This document shows, piece after piece, positions 24,961 to 35,487 of a stretch of 64,000 nucleotides of DNA. The notes beneath the pieces are model-generated. The model was given only the letters and a program-made list of their open reading frames with translations. It made no database searches and was not told where the DNA came from. This DNA comes from Eucalyptus grandis. Taxonomy: Eukaryota; Streptophyta; Magnoliopsida; Myrtales; Myrtaceae. The DNA is taken from NCBI RefSeq assembly GCF_016545825.1, contig NC_052614.1, positions 5,846,559 through 5,910,558 on the forward strand, read 5' to 3'. Both the position numbers and the translations under genes were made by a program. Position 1 is the first letter of the stretch; the number at the start of each line of letters is the position of its first letter.

Positions 24961-27249
24961 GGAACTAGTAAAGATTCTACTCAATCATTCATCAGTCCAA
25001 GACATGGAAATATCTACTTCTTGGATGTGAAACCAGATAAATCGCAATGTCTAATCTCAATCCAAGACGAAGCGAACTTATGGCACAGAAAGCTTTGGCA
25101 CATCAATATGAAGCAGATAGCCAAAATTTTAGCAAAAAAGCTTGTTCGTGGTTTACCTAATTTATCATACCAAAAGCCTGATCTATGTACACCATGCATA
25201 TTGGGAAAACATGTAAGAAATTATTTTAAACCAATAAACCAAGTTTCCATTAATCGTGTATTGCAGCTTCTGCATATGGATCTCTTTGGACCAACCAGAA
25301 CACAGAGCATTAGAGTCAGATGAAGGCATCTTTCTTGGATATTCAACCACAAGCAAAGCGTACAGAGTTTACAACAAGAAGACTCAATCTGTGGAGGAAT
25401 CAATGAATGTCAAATTTCAAGAATCTATGCAAAATGAATCTACTCAGACTCATCTTGAAGAGCCTGAACCTACTCCAGACTCTACCAAGTCTAAATCTCA
25501 AGAAGCAACTCAAACTCTGAAAGATCAGCAACAAATGATTGTTAAAGATTCAAATGAAGAAAGTGATCATCAATCTGAAAATTTAACCAGTAACTGAAAG
25601 CATAAGTCCAGTCATCCCAAAGATCTCATTATTGGCAACATTAATGAAGGAATTCGCACAAGATCCAAAAGTCACGAAGAGTCTAGTGCTGTGACTCTTA
25701 TTTCTGAAATAGAACCCAAAAGCATAGAAAAAGCTTTATCTGATGAAAGCTGGATTGAAGTTATGCAAGAAGAACTAAAGCAATTCAGCATAAATGATGT
25801 TTGAGAGTTAACTCCTAAACCAAAAGGTAAATCTATTATTGGTGCTAAATGGGTTTTCAGGAACAAGATGGACGAGAAATGAAAGGTCATAAGAAACAAA
25901 GCAAGACTTGTGGCCAAGGAATATACGCAAGAAGAAGGGATAGAGTATGATGAGACTTATGCACCAGTAGCAAGGTTAGAAGCAATTCGTTTATTACTTG
26001 CTTTTGCTTGTTATAAGAATTTCAGGTTATTCCAAATGGACGTCAAAAGTGCTTTCCTTAATGGATTCATTCATGAGGAAGTCTATGTGGAATAACCACC
26101 GGGGTTTGAAGACCCAAGGAAACCGGACTCGAGTATTCGAGACTCAAAAAGGCCTTATATGGTTTAAAGCAAGCACCTCGAGCTTAATACGACAGGCTAA
26201 GTAAGTTCTTGATTCAAAACAGTTTTGTAAAAGGTAAAGTAGACTCTACTCTGTTTATCAAAAGAGAAAGCAAAAGTTTTGTGCTAGTTCAAATATATGT
26301 CGATGATATTATTTTTGGATCCCATAATAAAAGTCTGTGCAAGAAATTCTCTAAGACTATGCAGGATGAATTTGAAATGAGCATGATGGGTGAGTTAACC
26401 TTCTTTCTCGGGCTTCAAGTGAAACAACTGAAGGAAGGAACTTTTACTCATCAAGAAAAATATGCTAATGATCTTGTCAAAAAGTTTGGACTGGACAATT
26501 GCAAAAAGGCTAATATACCAATGTCAAGTTGCTTGAAGATAGACAAAGATGAAGGAGGAAAGAAAGTCGACCAGAAGCTATATAGGAGTATCATTGGCTC
26601 ACTTATTTATCTTACTGCTTCTAGACCTAACATTTTGTTTAGTCTTTGCATTTGTGCCAGATTTCAAGCAGACCCTAAAGAATCTCATTTAAGTGCTGCA
26701 AAGCGTATTATCAAATACATTGCTTCAACTTCAAGTATTGGTCTTTGGTATCCTAAAAGGGGAGACTTTACTCTTCTTGGATACTCAGACGCAAATCTAG
26801 CCGGATGCAAAGTTGATAGAAAGAGCACCTCGGGTACTTGTCAACTACTTGGAAGCAGGACAGTGTCTTGGTTTTCAAGGAAGCAAAGTACGTAGCTCTC
26901 TCTACAACGAAGCGAGTATGTAGCTCTCGGAAGTTGTTGTTCACAAATTATGTGGTTAAAACAACAGCTAAGAGACTTTGGAATTGAAGATTCATGCACG
27001 GAGATTAACTGTGACAACACCAGCGCAACCAATCTCACCAAAAATCCAATTCTTCACTCAAGAGCAAAGCATATAGAGATTCGACATCACTTCATTAGAG
27101 ATCATGTTCAAAATGGAGAAATTTCGATTAAGTTTGTTGACTCAAAGAACCAACTAGCGGATATATTCACAAAGCCTTTGGAGAAAAATCAATTTGAAAT
27201 CATCCGCTCAAGACTCAACATTTTGAGGTTTGAAGAAGTTAAAGTCTAG
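24961..27249 (+). pseudogene. Element B integrase (core deleted), RT and RNase H
   Basis: The integrase zinc region is present (LWHRKLWHINMKQIAKI, DLCTPCILGKHVRN). At about 25318 the sequence jumps to DEGIFLGYSTTSKAYRVYN, the integrase C-terminus, so the catalytic D,D(35)E core is absent (about 0.5 kb by comparison with A). Reverse transcriptase has [20 protein letters not shown] and [12 protein letters not shown] (about 26299). RNase H has AGCKVDRKSTSGTCQLLGS and the terminal block ending near 27249. Stops occur at about 25594, 25803, 25880, 26095 and 26186, with a shift near 26130 and another near 26890. Confidence 0.85.
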
Positions 27250-27662
27250 AGACTCTCAGACTCAGACAAACAAGACTTTGACTGTAAGTCATTCTCTCTC
27301 TCGAATCTCATTTTGAAAAGGCACGATCATCAACCGTGTTTGATTATTGCTATCTTTAATTGACGTGATTATTGCGACGTTTCTTTTTCGAAAAAGGAGT
27401 TATTTTTAAATGACTATCATCTAATTTTTCGAAAAAGGCAGTTATTTTTTTAAAAAGACATCTTTTACTTTCTTTTATGACGTTCCGTATGCCTCTCTTT
27501 TTAACTGTTTATGCACTGTTGTTTCTTCTTCGCTTTACTCTACAAAAACCCTAAGAAAGCACCGATCTTCCATCTCTGTTTTCTTCCCTTTGTTTAATCT
27601 TCGAAAAATTTGTCATCTTTCTTGGGAAAGTCAAGCAAGGAATCTTTCAAAGACTGAGAAAG
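27250..27662 (+). other. Element B spacer between pol and third ORF
   Basis: This is a homologue of the A and C spacers, with TTTCGAAAAA motifs and T-rich tracts and no coding. The third ORF start follows directly. Confidence 0.55.
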
Positions 27663-29785
27663 ATGTCGTCTTCAAGAAAGTTTTTGAGGATCGCAAGCGG
27701 GAGACCACGGCGAATGAGTGAGGGGCCTACGCACTTCGATCTCATCGAGGAAGAAGAGTCTCCCAGTCAGTAGCAGAGCCCACAACATTCTCAGCAACGT
27801 CATTCTCCTCCATCTAGTCCACATGACGATGCTCATTGAGAAAATGAAGAAATCATCGAAGGCGCAAATACTGTAAGAATTCAAAAGCCCTCTTTTATTT
27901 ACAAGCTTTATCGTGCTTTGAAAAGAGGAGGAACTCCATTGAACTACATCGATGAGTTTCTTAAGGACAAAGGGTATGGAAATGAGTACATCTTTTTACG
28001 AAATATGGAGCGTTTGGGAATTGCCCCTGCGGGATTGGCAGAAGAAACCCTTGCTAATATTCCAAGTGATCCACGTGTTGGAGGGATGAATCAGCCAGAT
28101 GGTAATGATGATGATAAGTTGTACAGTCAATTTCAAGCGAGAATGGGTGTTGCAGCAAAATTCGGGGAAAAATGACAAATTTGTTTCGATCGGAGGAACA
28201 AAAGCGTTTATACTCTAAGTTGTTGAAGCATGGGGTGATAAACCCTAGAAGCGTGGACTTTGATTTCCTTGAATAAACCCTAGAAGCATGGACTTTGATT
28301 TCCTTGATGCTATGAACGTAAATTTGAGGGAAAAATTCAGTCTTCTTCAACTTGAACAGTTCTGTTTTGATTCTACAGAAGTCTACGCTGAACTCACTGC
28401 TTATTTCTATTCGAATCTTAGTTTCTTGGATGCAAATAGATTCTCTTTTAGTGTCCGAGATCAGGACTATGTGGTGGATGTAGATATGTTGGCTGATGTC
28501 ATTGGGGTTGAAAGAAAAAGATATCAACCGATCAATGTCTCAATTGCTCGTGCTACATTGGAACTTGTTAAGGATAGAAGAACAGAGGAAAAGATTTCCT
28601 ACTTGAGGATGAGTGCGTTTAACATTTTGCTTCACAAGATTGTCATTAATTGCCTCAGACCAAAATCTACTTCAAAGACTGACGTTTCAAGTTCAGAGGC
28701 AAAGTTGATGTATGCCATCATCACTGGGAAAAAGTTTTATCTTCCTCACACTGTTATGTTCCACATGTATAAAGCAGTGGTGAAGGACAGAGGTCAACTT
28801 CCTTATCCAGGTTTTGTGACGAAGTTATTCAGACATCTGAATATTCAACCTCCACAAATTCTCTATACTCGATCTTGTGATCATATGGTGGTAGGACTGA
28901 AAATGGTGACTAAAATGCGTCTAAAGGAACTAAGCAAGATGTTGGAGAAATTCAAGGAGAAGACTCCTGTCAAAACTCATCAAATCTCTTCTGCAGCAAA
29001 AAGAAAAGGAAAGGAGCCCATGGTTGCTTCATCCAAGAAAAAAAGAGCTCTCATCGTTGAGGATGAAGATGAAGAGGAAAACATCACCATTTCTGCAATG
29101 GCATTGAAGAATCTAAGTCATTCTGTTTCAGAGAAACACTCAAAACAGAGGACTAGAGAAAGAGAAGAGAAAGAAGTAGAGGAGAGAGAAGCTGAACAAA
29201 GAGATGCTGAGAAGGAAAGAAATGAACAAGAAGAAGAGGAAGAAACAAGAAATCAAGAGGATGGAGAGCATGAACATTCTTCTCCACCTGAAGGCATTAA
29301 AACAGGGGGAGATCGTGAGAAAAAAAGGACTGTCCTCATATCCTGCTACCAGTGAGTGAGTCAGTCACTCTCCAGCAGATCCAGAGGACATTTATGCCTC
29401 TCAATTTCCTGAGGAAGGACATGATGTTTCTTCGCCAAATCTGCGTGATTATGCTAATTTGTCATCGTCTGCCTTTACTCCATCTAACCGTACAAAAGCT
29501 AGTATGCATACCGATAATTCAGCAAATTTTCACAGAATTCTGGATGTTCTCTTGGAAATGCGAGGTCAAACATATGCTCTGGGATGCGAAGTTCATAATT
29601 TGCAGAATGCAGGTCAAGCTTCTTCAAGTTCCTTGAATGATCAGATCCAAGCCATTTCTCTTCAGATTCAGGCTAATGCTAAGGGTGAGGATGTTGCACA
29701 ACTGAAAGAGGAATTGAAAAAGCTGGAAGGCATCATTCAGTCAATGGGAGATTTCCAGCTTGTTCGTGTTCCCAAGCAATCTTGA
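27663..29785 (+). pseudogene. Element B third ORF (envelope-like)
   Basis: This is the best preserved of the three copies. It starts MSSSRKFLRIASGRPR at 27663, with early stops (TAG near 27771, TGA near 27838). The conserved block begins GGTPLNYIDEFLKDKGYGNE and is open to 28173. A frameshift near 28165 and a 35-bp duplication at 28238-28307 break it. A 355-codon stretch (28288-29355) then contains NLSFLDANRFSFSVRDQDY, VDMLADVIGVERKRY and NCLRPKSTSKTDVSSSEAKL. Lys-rich (KRKGKEPM, KKKRA) and acidic (EDEDEEEN) segments and a long Glu/Arg-rich helix follow. After a shift near 29355 the tail ends FQLVRVPKQS. The basic segments could be nuclear-localisation-like; I see no membrane span. Confidence 0.8.
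28238..28307 (+). repeat. 35-bp direct duplication in element B third ORF
   Basis: Two adjacent 35-bp units (start ATAAACCCTAGAAGC) differ at one base (GCGTGG/GCATGG). Since 35 is not a multiple of three, the duplication changes the frame. Elements A (21029-21070) and C have only one unit. Confidence 0.9.
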
Positions 29786-30140
29786 CTCTATTCCATTCTA
29801 TCTCAACCTTTTTATGCTGACAAAAAGGGGGAGAGATGCAAGATTTGAAACTTTGAGAACTTTTGATTTATTTTGATGTTTGACTTTACTTTTGTGTCTG
29901 GATGTGGACTGAATTTGGGATTTCGGTTTGACTGCTTATATTAAGTACTATTGATATCTTATGGATGGCTTTACTCACATGCAAGACTAACCTATTTTTT
30001 TGTGGTTGCAGATTCTAGTGTTATCATTCATTAAGCCATTTATCTCTATAAGATATCCATATTTGGTTGAGTAATATTTTGCAAGTCAAAGTTATCCAAA
30101 TTTGCAAGAAAGTTTTGTCACCATAAAAAAAGGAGGAGAT
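29786..30140 (+). other. Element B 3' untranslated region and polypurine tract
   Basis: This AT-rich noncoding stretch matches 31631-32013 of A. It ends in a purine run AAAAAAAGGAGGAGAT directly before the 3' LTR, the priming site for plus-strand DNA. A second purine tract (AAAAAGGGGGAGAGA, about 29822) lies upstream and could act as a secondary polypurine tract. Confidence 0.75.
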
Positions 30141-31060
30141 TGTTGGAGAAATCTTCGTGAAGTGTTTTGAAGCTGACAAAACATTTCCATCATCTAGTCG
30201 AAGATTTGCAGACTCTACTAATTAAAGTCTGAAGACCTCCGGACAGCCATACTCAAAGACTCAAAGTCTATCCTCGTTGACAGTTTCTAATCCGTTGAAG
30301 AAAGGCTATCCTGAATTGGATGTTTCATTAAGGATGTAACCTTATCGACTGGAGAAGATCTCTTGGCTAGATATGACATAACGGAATCCTTTAATTGATC
30401 ATGATTGATTCGGAGATTAAGGATCCGATGATTGCCGAAATATTCTTGGAAGGTTCTACTTATGGAAATCGAGATCCTGATTGTATGGGTGAACATGATT
30501 GATGGGCTATCGATATGTTCCTTTAATAGCTCGAATGATCTTCCTAATTGATTCCGTCCAACGGGTAGATTAGAGGAATTCCTTTGGTAAGTGCCAACGG
30601 GTATGATGGCATAAAAGAGTATATAAGGAAGACGTTTCAGTTGTTCGAGAGGGTGCACGATAGAAGAATTCCAAATTCTGAAGCTCATTGTTCTTAGTCA
30701 ATTCATTTGAGCGAAATCTTGTACGCAAAAGAGGGTCTATATTCGTGAGAAACCTTGAGGAAGTGTAGTAGAAAATCTACACTGTGGAATCAAGGGAAAG
30801 TTGTGCTGTAACATCTCTTTTTTTATAGTAAAATCCAGCCGGTGGGCTATCAGTGCGGAAGAGTGGACGTAGGCTTGGAATAAGCCGAACCACTATAAAC
30901 CTTGTGTTCAATTTTCTCTTCCCTACTCTCTGCTTTACTTTAATCATAATCTGTTTTAGAGATCTTCCTTTCTATCGCCTGCCTAGTATCACTTTCGTAT
31001 CTCGAGAATTTGTTTTTACACCTATTCACCCCCCTCTAGGTGCTTATACTAGCTATCTCA
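30141..31060 (+). repeat. 3' LTR of element B (920 bp)
   Basis: It pairs with 21978-22901 and is followed by GAAAG, the TSD copy. Confidence 0.92.
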
Positions 31061-31630
31061 GAAAGAACTGTTGAAGAAGAGGGCAGAGGAGAACAAGAAG
31101 AGACAGAGCATGAATAGTACTTCTCTCCGCTTGAAAGTAATGAAACATGAGCAGTTGCTGAGAAAAGAGGTACCTCTTCAATTGCTTTTACTAGTAAAGA
31201 TGTTAGCCGTTCACCTGCAGATCCAGAAGATATATATGCCTCTCAATTTCCTGAGGAATATCATGAGATTTCATTGCCAAATCTAGGTGCTCATACTGAA
31301 ATGTCATCATATGCCAATACTCCCCAAACTAATCATGCGGAGGCAAGCACTCACACTGACAACTTAGTAGACTTTCGAAGACTGCTTTATATTCTTATGG
31401 AGATGCGAGGCCAGATTTATGCCCTGGGATGTGAAGTTCAAAACATGCATAATGCCAGTCAAGCCTCTTCAATTTCTTTGCATGCTCAAATTCATGCCCT
31501 TACTCTTCAAGTTCAAGCAAATGCCAAGGGTGAAGAAGTGGCTCAATTGAAGGAGGAATTGAAAAAGCTAGAAGAGATTGTCCAGTTAATAGGAGATTTC
31601 CAGCTTGTTCACGTTCCAAAACAATCCTAA
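31061..31630 (+). pseudogene. Element A third ORF, part 2
   Basis: The third ORF of element A continues after element B, from the duplicated GAAAG. It has YASQFPEEYHEI, NLGAHTEMSSYANTPQT and a heptad-rich tail that ends FQLVHVPKQS at 31630, colinear with the tails in B (29785) and C (2202). In-frame stops occur near 31116 and 31148. Confidence 0.85.
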
Positions 31631-32013
31631 TTTTATTCTCTTTTCGTCTCTACATTTTTAATGCTGACAAAAAGGGGAGATTATGCAGATTTGAGATTTG
31701 ACTCTTGACTTTTTTACTTTTGATTGACTTTACTTTTGTCTGGTTGTTTGATTGTGACTGGTTTGGATTTGGATTTGGATTTGGATTGTTTGATCGTTTA
31801 ATGTTTGCAGTATCTTAAGCGTTGTTAATATTCATGGCAAAGATAGTTGTTTTTAATAAGACTAACTTACCTCTTGTGGATGCATATTTAATGCTATCTT
31901 TACTAAGTCAATTATCTTTTGTAAGATATCCATGTTTGCTTGAGTATTGTCTTGCATGTCAAAAATATCCAAATCTACAGGAAAATTTTGTCACCATAAA
32001 AAAATGGGGAGAT
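31631..32013 (+). other. Element A 3' untranslated region and polypurine tract
   Basis: This noncoding stretch ends with AAAAAAATGGGGAGAT before the LTR. It contains a short GGATTT tandem run near 31763-31790 that is not obvious in B. Confidence 0.7.
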
Positions 32014-32951
32014 TGTTGGAGAAAACTTTCGTATTTGTTTTGAAGCTGACAAAACGTTTTCATCAGTCTAGTCTTAAGACTTGCAAACTCTTTCGTCAAA
32101 GTTTAAAGACCGCCGGACTAACAGACTCAAGACTCAAAGTTTGCCCTTATTGACAGTTTCTAGACCGTCGAAGAAGTCTTATCCAAAATTGAGTATTTCT
32201 TTAAGGATTTGATTTGATTGACTAAAGAAGATCTCATGGCTGGATATAGTATCTTAGAATCTATTATTCTTGAATTTAATTCGGGTAATTTGGATCCGTT
32301 GAATGGTGAAGCATACTTGGAAGGTTCTACTTATAGAAACCTAGATCCCGATTGTATGGGCGAACATGATTGGTGGGCTATCGTCATATTCCTTAAGTAA
32401 CTTGAGATCTCCTTAATTGATTCTGTCCAATGGGTAGATTGGAAGAACTCCGTTGGAAAGTGCCAACAATTATGAAGGCATGTATGAGTATATAAGGAAG
32501 ACGCTCTAGTTATTCGATGGGTACACAATAGATAAATTTCAAAGTCTGAAACTCCTTGTTCTTTGCCAATTCAATTGTTGAGCGTAAACTTGTACTCAAA
32601 AGAGAGTTTATACATTGGTGAGACCTTGAGGAAGTGTAGCAGAGTCTCTACACTGTGGAATCAAGGACGTGATACTATAACAACTCTTTTGATTCATAGT
32701 GAAATCCAGCCGGTGGGCTGTTAATGCGGAAGAGTGGATGTAGGTTTGGATTAAGCCGAACCACTATAAACCTTGTGTTCTTATTCTCTTCTCTAAACTC
32801 TTTTACTTTGCTCGTAACTTTAATTAATTGTTAGAGTCTCTTTTTTTTTTAAAGTCTGCTATTAAACAGACTTAGGTTAAAACATTATACTTCTCGAAAG
32901 TTTGTTTTCGCACCTATTCAGCCCATTTAGGTGCTCGTACTAGCATTTTCA
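32014..32951 (+). repeat. 3' LTR of element A (938 bp)
   Basis: TGTTGGAGAAAAC to GCATTTTCA. It pairs with 12042-12989, with roughly one difference per ten bases over the first 170 bases compared. Confidence 0.88.
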
Positions 32952-33486
32952 AAATTGATATTGAGATATCTAGTAAGTACTTCCAATTACTCACTTTGTT
33001 ATGGTGATATATCTCTAGAGTTGCAAGGTTATATAGATGCAGATTATTCAGGTGATCAAGATAATGGTAAGAGTACCACTAGATATGTCTTTACAGTTGT
33101 AGGTATAGCAGTGAATTTGGTATCTCAACTACAAAAAGTAGTGGTTTTATCGATGACAGAGGCAGAATATGTGGCGATCACATAAGCCTCCAAGGAAATC
33201 ATGTGGTTACAAGATTAAATGGAGAAGTTACATCGAAAACAGCCAGTCAATACACTGTGGAGTGATAGTCAAAGTGCAGTGCACTTAGCAAAGAATACAG
33301 CTTATCACTCAAGGACTAAACATATCAAAAAAATGCTATCACTTTATCAAGTCAGTATTGAAAGATAATGAGTTAAAGCTATAGAAGATTGATAGCTCGA
33401 AGAATCTAGCTGACATGTTGACTAAGGTAGTAGACAGAGAGAAGCATATTTTCTATACTACTATCATTGGTATTACTCTATGTTAA
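32952..33486 (+). pseudogene. Tork1 RNase H, continuing after element A
   Basis: This resumes the Tork1 pol frame cut at 12041 (LILRYLVSTSNYSLCY). The RNase H block follows: GYIDADYSGDQDNGKSTTRY with the catalytic Asp, AEYVAIT with the conserved Glu, then a TAA near 33183. Further conserved pieces are HLAKNTAYHSRTKHI and NLADMLTK. It has at least two more stops and a small frameshift near 33340. It ends TLC with TAA at 33484-33486. Confidence 0.85.
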
Positions 33487-33592
33487 TTGATGAAGAGTAT
33501 CGCAGAAGCACAAGTTTTCAACTACCATTTTTTGAAGAAGATGGATGCAAAGTTGCTTGGTTCTTGGGTATATTTGTCTTCAAATGGGAGGT

Positions 33593-34014
33593 TGTTATAG
33601 ATGAAGCCAAATATATTTAAGGGCTTTTTTGTCTTTTCTATCATATTTGCTTTTAGGTTAAAAGTGATACATTTATATTAGCGATGGCAAGACATTGGCT
33701 GTCAAGATGCTAAAGAGGAAAAATAGAGAGACAAGAAAAAGAGAGAAGAAAAAGAGAATTTTTTATTTATAGGAGTTCTCAATCTTTTTGTGCCCTAATC
33801 TTGAGAGAATATCATCGTTGTATTTCCAACTTTTTTTCGAAATATAGTGGATTCGCAGAGTGCCTCTGCACAAAGACGTAAACCAGGTTTGGGTGAATTT
33901 CGTTAACAAATTTTCTAGTGTGTTCTTCTGATTCTGTTCTTTTATTATTATATTATGCCTGGTGAATTATTTGCAAGTGTAATTTTTCTGGAAACGATGT
34001 GCGATTTCGTAACA
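33593..34014 (+). repeat. 3' LTR of Tork1 (422 bp)
   Basis: It starts TGTTATAGATGAAGCC right after the purine tract CAAATGGGAGGT and ends GATTTCGTAACA. It matches the LTR at 62063-62489. TGAGT follows. Confidence 0.9.
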
Positions 34015-34203
34015 TGAGTGTGATGGCCAAGAAAACGACCAACACCCAACAAGGGCTATTAATGAATCAAGAGGAATTTCAATTTAGTGCCATTTTAGGA
34101 AAGATGAGTCTTAGTAGATGTCCCACATTTTAGTAGTAGAATTGACAAGAACATAAACTTGGTTAATAGTTTGTTGAAACTTTAGCCTATGATTTCAATT
34201 AAG

Positions 34204-35120
34204 GGGATAAGTACACTAATGGTGCCATAAGTTGTGTACGGCGCTCACTTTGGTGCCAAAAGTTTCCGTCGGATCACTTAAGTGCCAAAAAATTTGAAAA
34301 CGCTCACTTTGGTGCCAACTCCGACGAAATTGGCCGGAAATCCGACGTGGCATTTTTTATTAATTTTTTACGCCGACGTGGCTTGTCGGAGAGCTGAGTC
34401 AGCATCCAAACACCAAAACGACGCTGTTTGGTGTCTCCCCCAATTCAAAACCCTAATCTCTGGCTGTCGCCGTCCTTGATGGTCCTTGCGCTCAGCGGCC
34501 ACGGCTTCAACCCCGACCTCGACCCCTACCCCGACAATGGCCACTCAACGGCAGTGGCTCCGACCTCGACCCTAACCCCGACCCCGACGATGGCCACTCG
34601 GCGGCTGTAGCTCCGACCTCGACCTCGACCTCGACCCCGACCGCGACGATGGCCGCGGCTCAAACCCCGACCCCGATCTTGACGATGGCCACTCGACGGC
34701 CGTAGCTTCGACCCCGACCCCGACCCCGACCTCGATGATGGCCACTCGGCGGCCGCAACTTCGACCCCGACTCCAACCCCAACCCCGACGACGGCCACGG
34801 CTTCAACCTCACCGAAACCCTAATTTCTTCCCCATGTGAGCTAAATGGCATCGTTTCCATGAAGCTATCCACGTAGGATGGCAAAACGACGTTGTTTTCT
34901 TAAGGAGGACCGAAAACGACGTCATTTAAAGGATTATCAATTTTTTTTTTAAAAAAAAAAATCATTTTGGCCGGAATCTTTCACCGGAGGCCGGAATCTT
35001 TCGCCGATGGCACCAAAGTGAGCGTTTTCCTCGATTTGGCACTTAAGTGATCCGACAGAAATTTTTGGCACCAAAGTGAGCGCCGTACACAACTTATGGC
35101 ACCATTAGTGTACTTATCCC
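34204..35120 (+). mobile_element. Mutator-like TIR element (917 bp, non-autonomous)
   Basis: The left end GGGATAAGTACACTAATGG and about 110 further bases are repeated in inverted form at the right end, with few mismatches. Flanks are TTCAATTAAG (34194-34203) and TTCGATTAAG (35121-35130), a 9-10 bp duplication with one mismatch. Long terminal inverted repeats plus a 9-10 bp TSD fit the Mutator superfamily. No transposase is encoded; the interior is a GC-rich repeat zone. It sits just before, and probably inside an intron or 5' part of, the receptor-kinase fragment that follows. Confidence 0.85.
34500..34800 (+). repeat. GC-rich minisatellite within the TIR element
   Basis: Six GACGATGGCCACTCG-like motifs start at about 34532, 34586, 34645, 34681, 34735 and 34787. 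They are separated by hexamer-like ACCCCG/ACCTCG runs, so spacing is mostly 52-59 bp with one 36-bp unit. It gives spurious ORFs on both strands. Confidence 0.8.
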
Positions 35121-35130
35121 TTCGATTAAG

Positions 35131-35487
35131 TATTACAAGATTGGGTCGAGGGGAGTCCCATTCTCACTATGGAGGCCGATGTCTTGCAGTTATGCCAGGG
35201 TCTATCCTTGGAAGTGGCCCAAGCTCTACCTCGTTGTCAGTTGAATCTAGCTTACCGACTTATGGAGGGTTGGCTAAAATTTTCAGCGCCAGTGACATTG
35301 AAAAAGCTACTAATCATTTCAATGAGTCAAGAATCCTTGGCGAAGGTGGCTTTGGGCATGTATACAATAGCATTCTTGAAGATGGGACCAAAGTAGCTAT
35401 GAAAGTTCTGAAGAGGGAGGATCAACAGGGTGGCCAGGAATTTTTAGTTGAAATCGAGATGCTTATGATTTCAAGGGAAAATTGTTG
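35131..35487 (+). pseudogene. ALE2-like receptor kinase fragment
   Basis: This is part of a receptor-like Ser/Thr kinase. Visible pieces are a Ser-rich juxtamembrane stretch (LGSGPSSTSLSVESS), the pre-kinase motif FSASDIEKATNHFNESRI, the Gly-rich loop LGEGGFGHVY, the VAIK-type lysine in VAMKVLKRED, and QQGGQEFLVEIEML. This pattern is typical of the ALE2-like family, plasma-membrane kinases known from Arabidopsis epidermis formation. The reading stops at 35485, and the HRD, DFG and APE regions are not found in the following 1.6 kb. It is a truncated piece with the TIR element on its left. Confidence 0.8.

Larger units (their letters stand above)
21978..31060 (+). mobile_element. Sirevirus-type Ty1/copia element B, complete ends
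   Basis: This element has both LTRs (924 and 920 bp), an exact primer-binding site, a polypurine tract and the perfect target duplication GAAAG (21973-21977 and 31061-31065). The coding order is gag, protease, integrase (core deleted), reverse transcriptase, RNase H, third ORF. I count about 30 differences between the LTRs by eye, mostly transitions, so it is the youngest element of the stack. It is still not autonomous, because a large part of integrase is missing and many stops are present. It lies in the third ORF of element A. Confidence 0.92.
12042..32951 (+). mobile_element. Sirevirus-type Ty1/copia element A (hosts B and a solo LTR)
   Basis: This is a full-structure element: 5' LTR, decayed primer-binding site, gag, protease, integrase, reverse transcriptase, RNase H, third ORF, polypurine tract, 3' LTR. 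Flanks are AAATG (12037-12041) and AAATT (32952-32956), a target duplication with one mismatch. Removing the two later insertions (15810-17937 plus TSD; 21978-31060 plus TSD) leaves an element of about 9.7 kb. The two LTRs differ at roughly a tenth of positions over the stretch I compared, so A is older than B. Confidence 0.85.
8747..34014 (+). mobile_element. Tork/Tnt1-like Ty1/copia element Tork1, interrupted
   Basis: This is the outer host element. Its own sequence occupies 8747-12041 and 32952-34014; the rest is element A and its passengers. The order is late gag, protease, integrase, reverse transcriptase, RNase H, polypurine tract, 3' LTR. The 5' LTR and gag start lie left of element C, outside the window. 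It is closely related to the element starting at 62063, which gives an independent template for the breakpoints. TGAGT (34015-34019) follows its 3' LTR as the candidate target duplication. Many stops mark it as an old, inactive copy. Confidence 0.85.

Noticed and set aside
34526..34884. Gly/Arg-rich proteins on the minus strand in the Mutator-like element
   Set aside because: They are translations of a hexamer-based minisatellite; no conserved domain is present.
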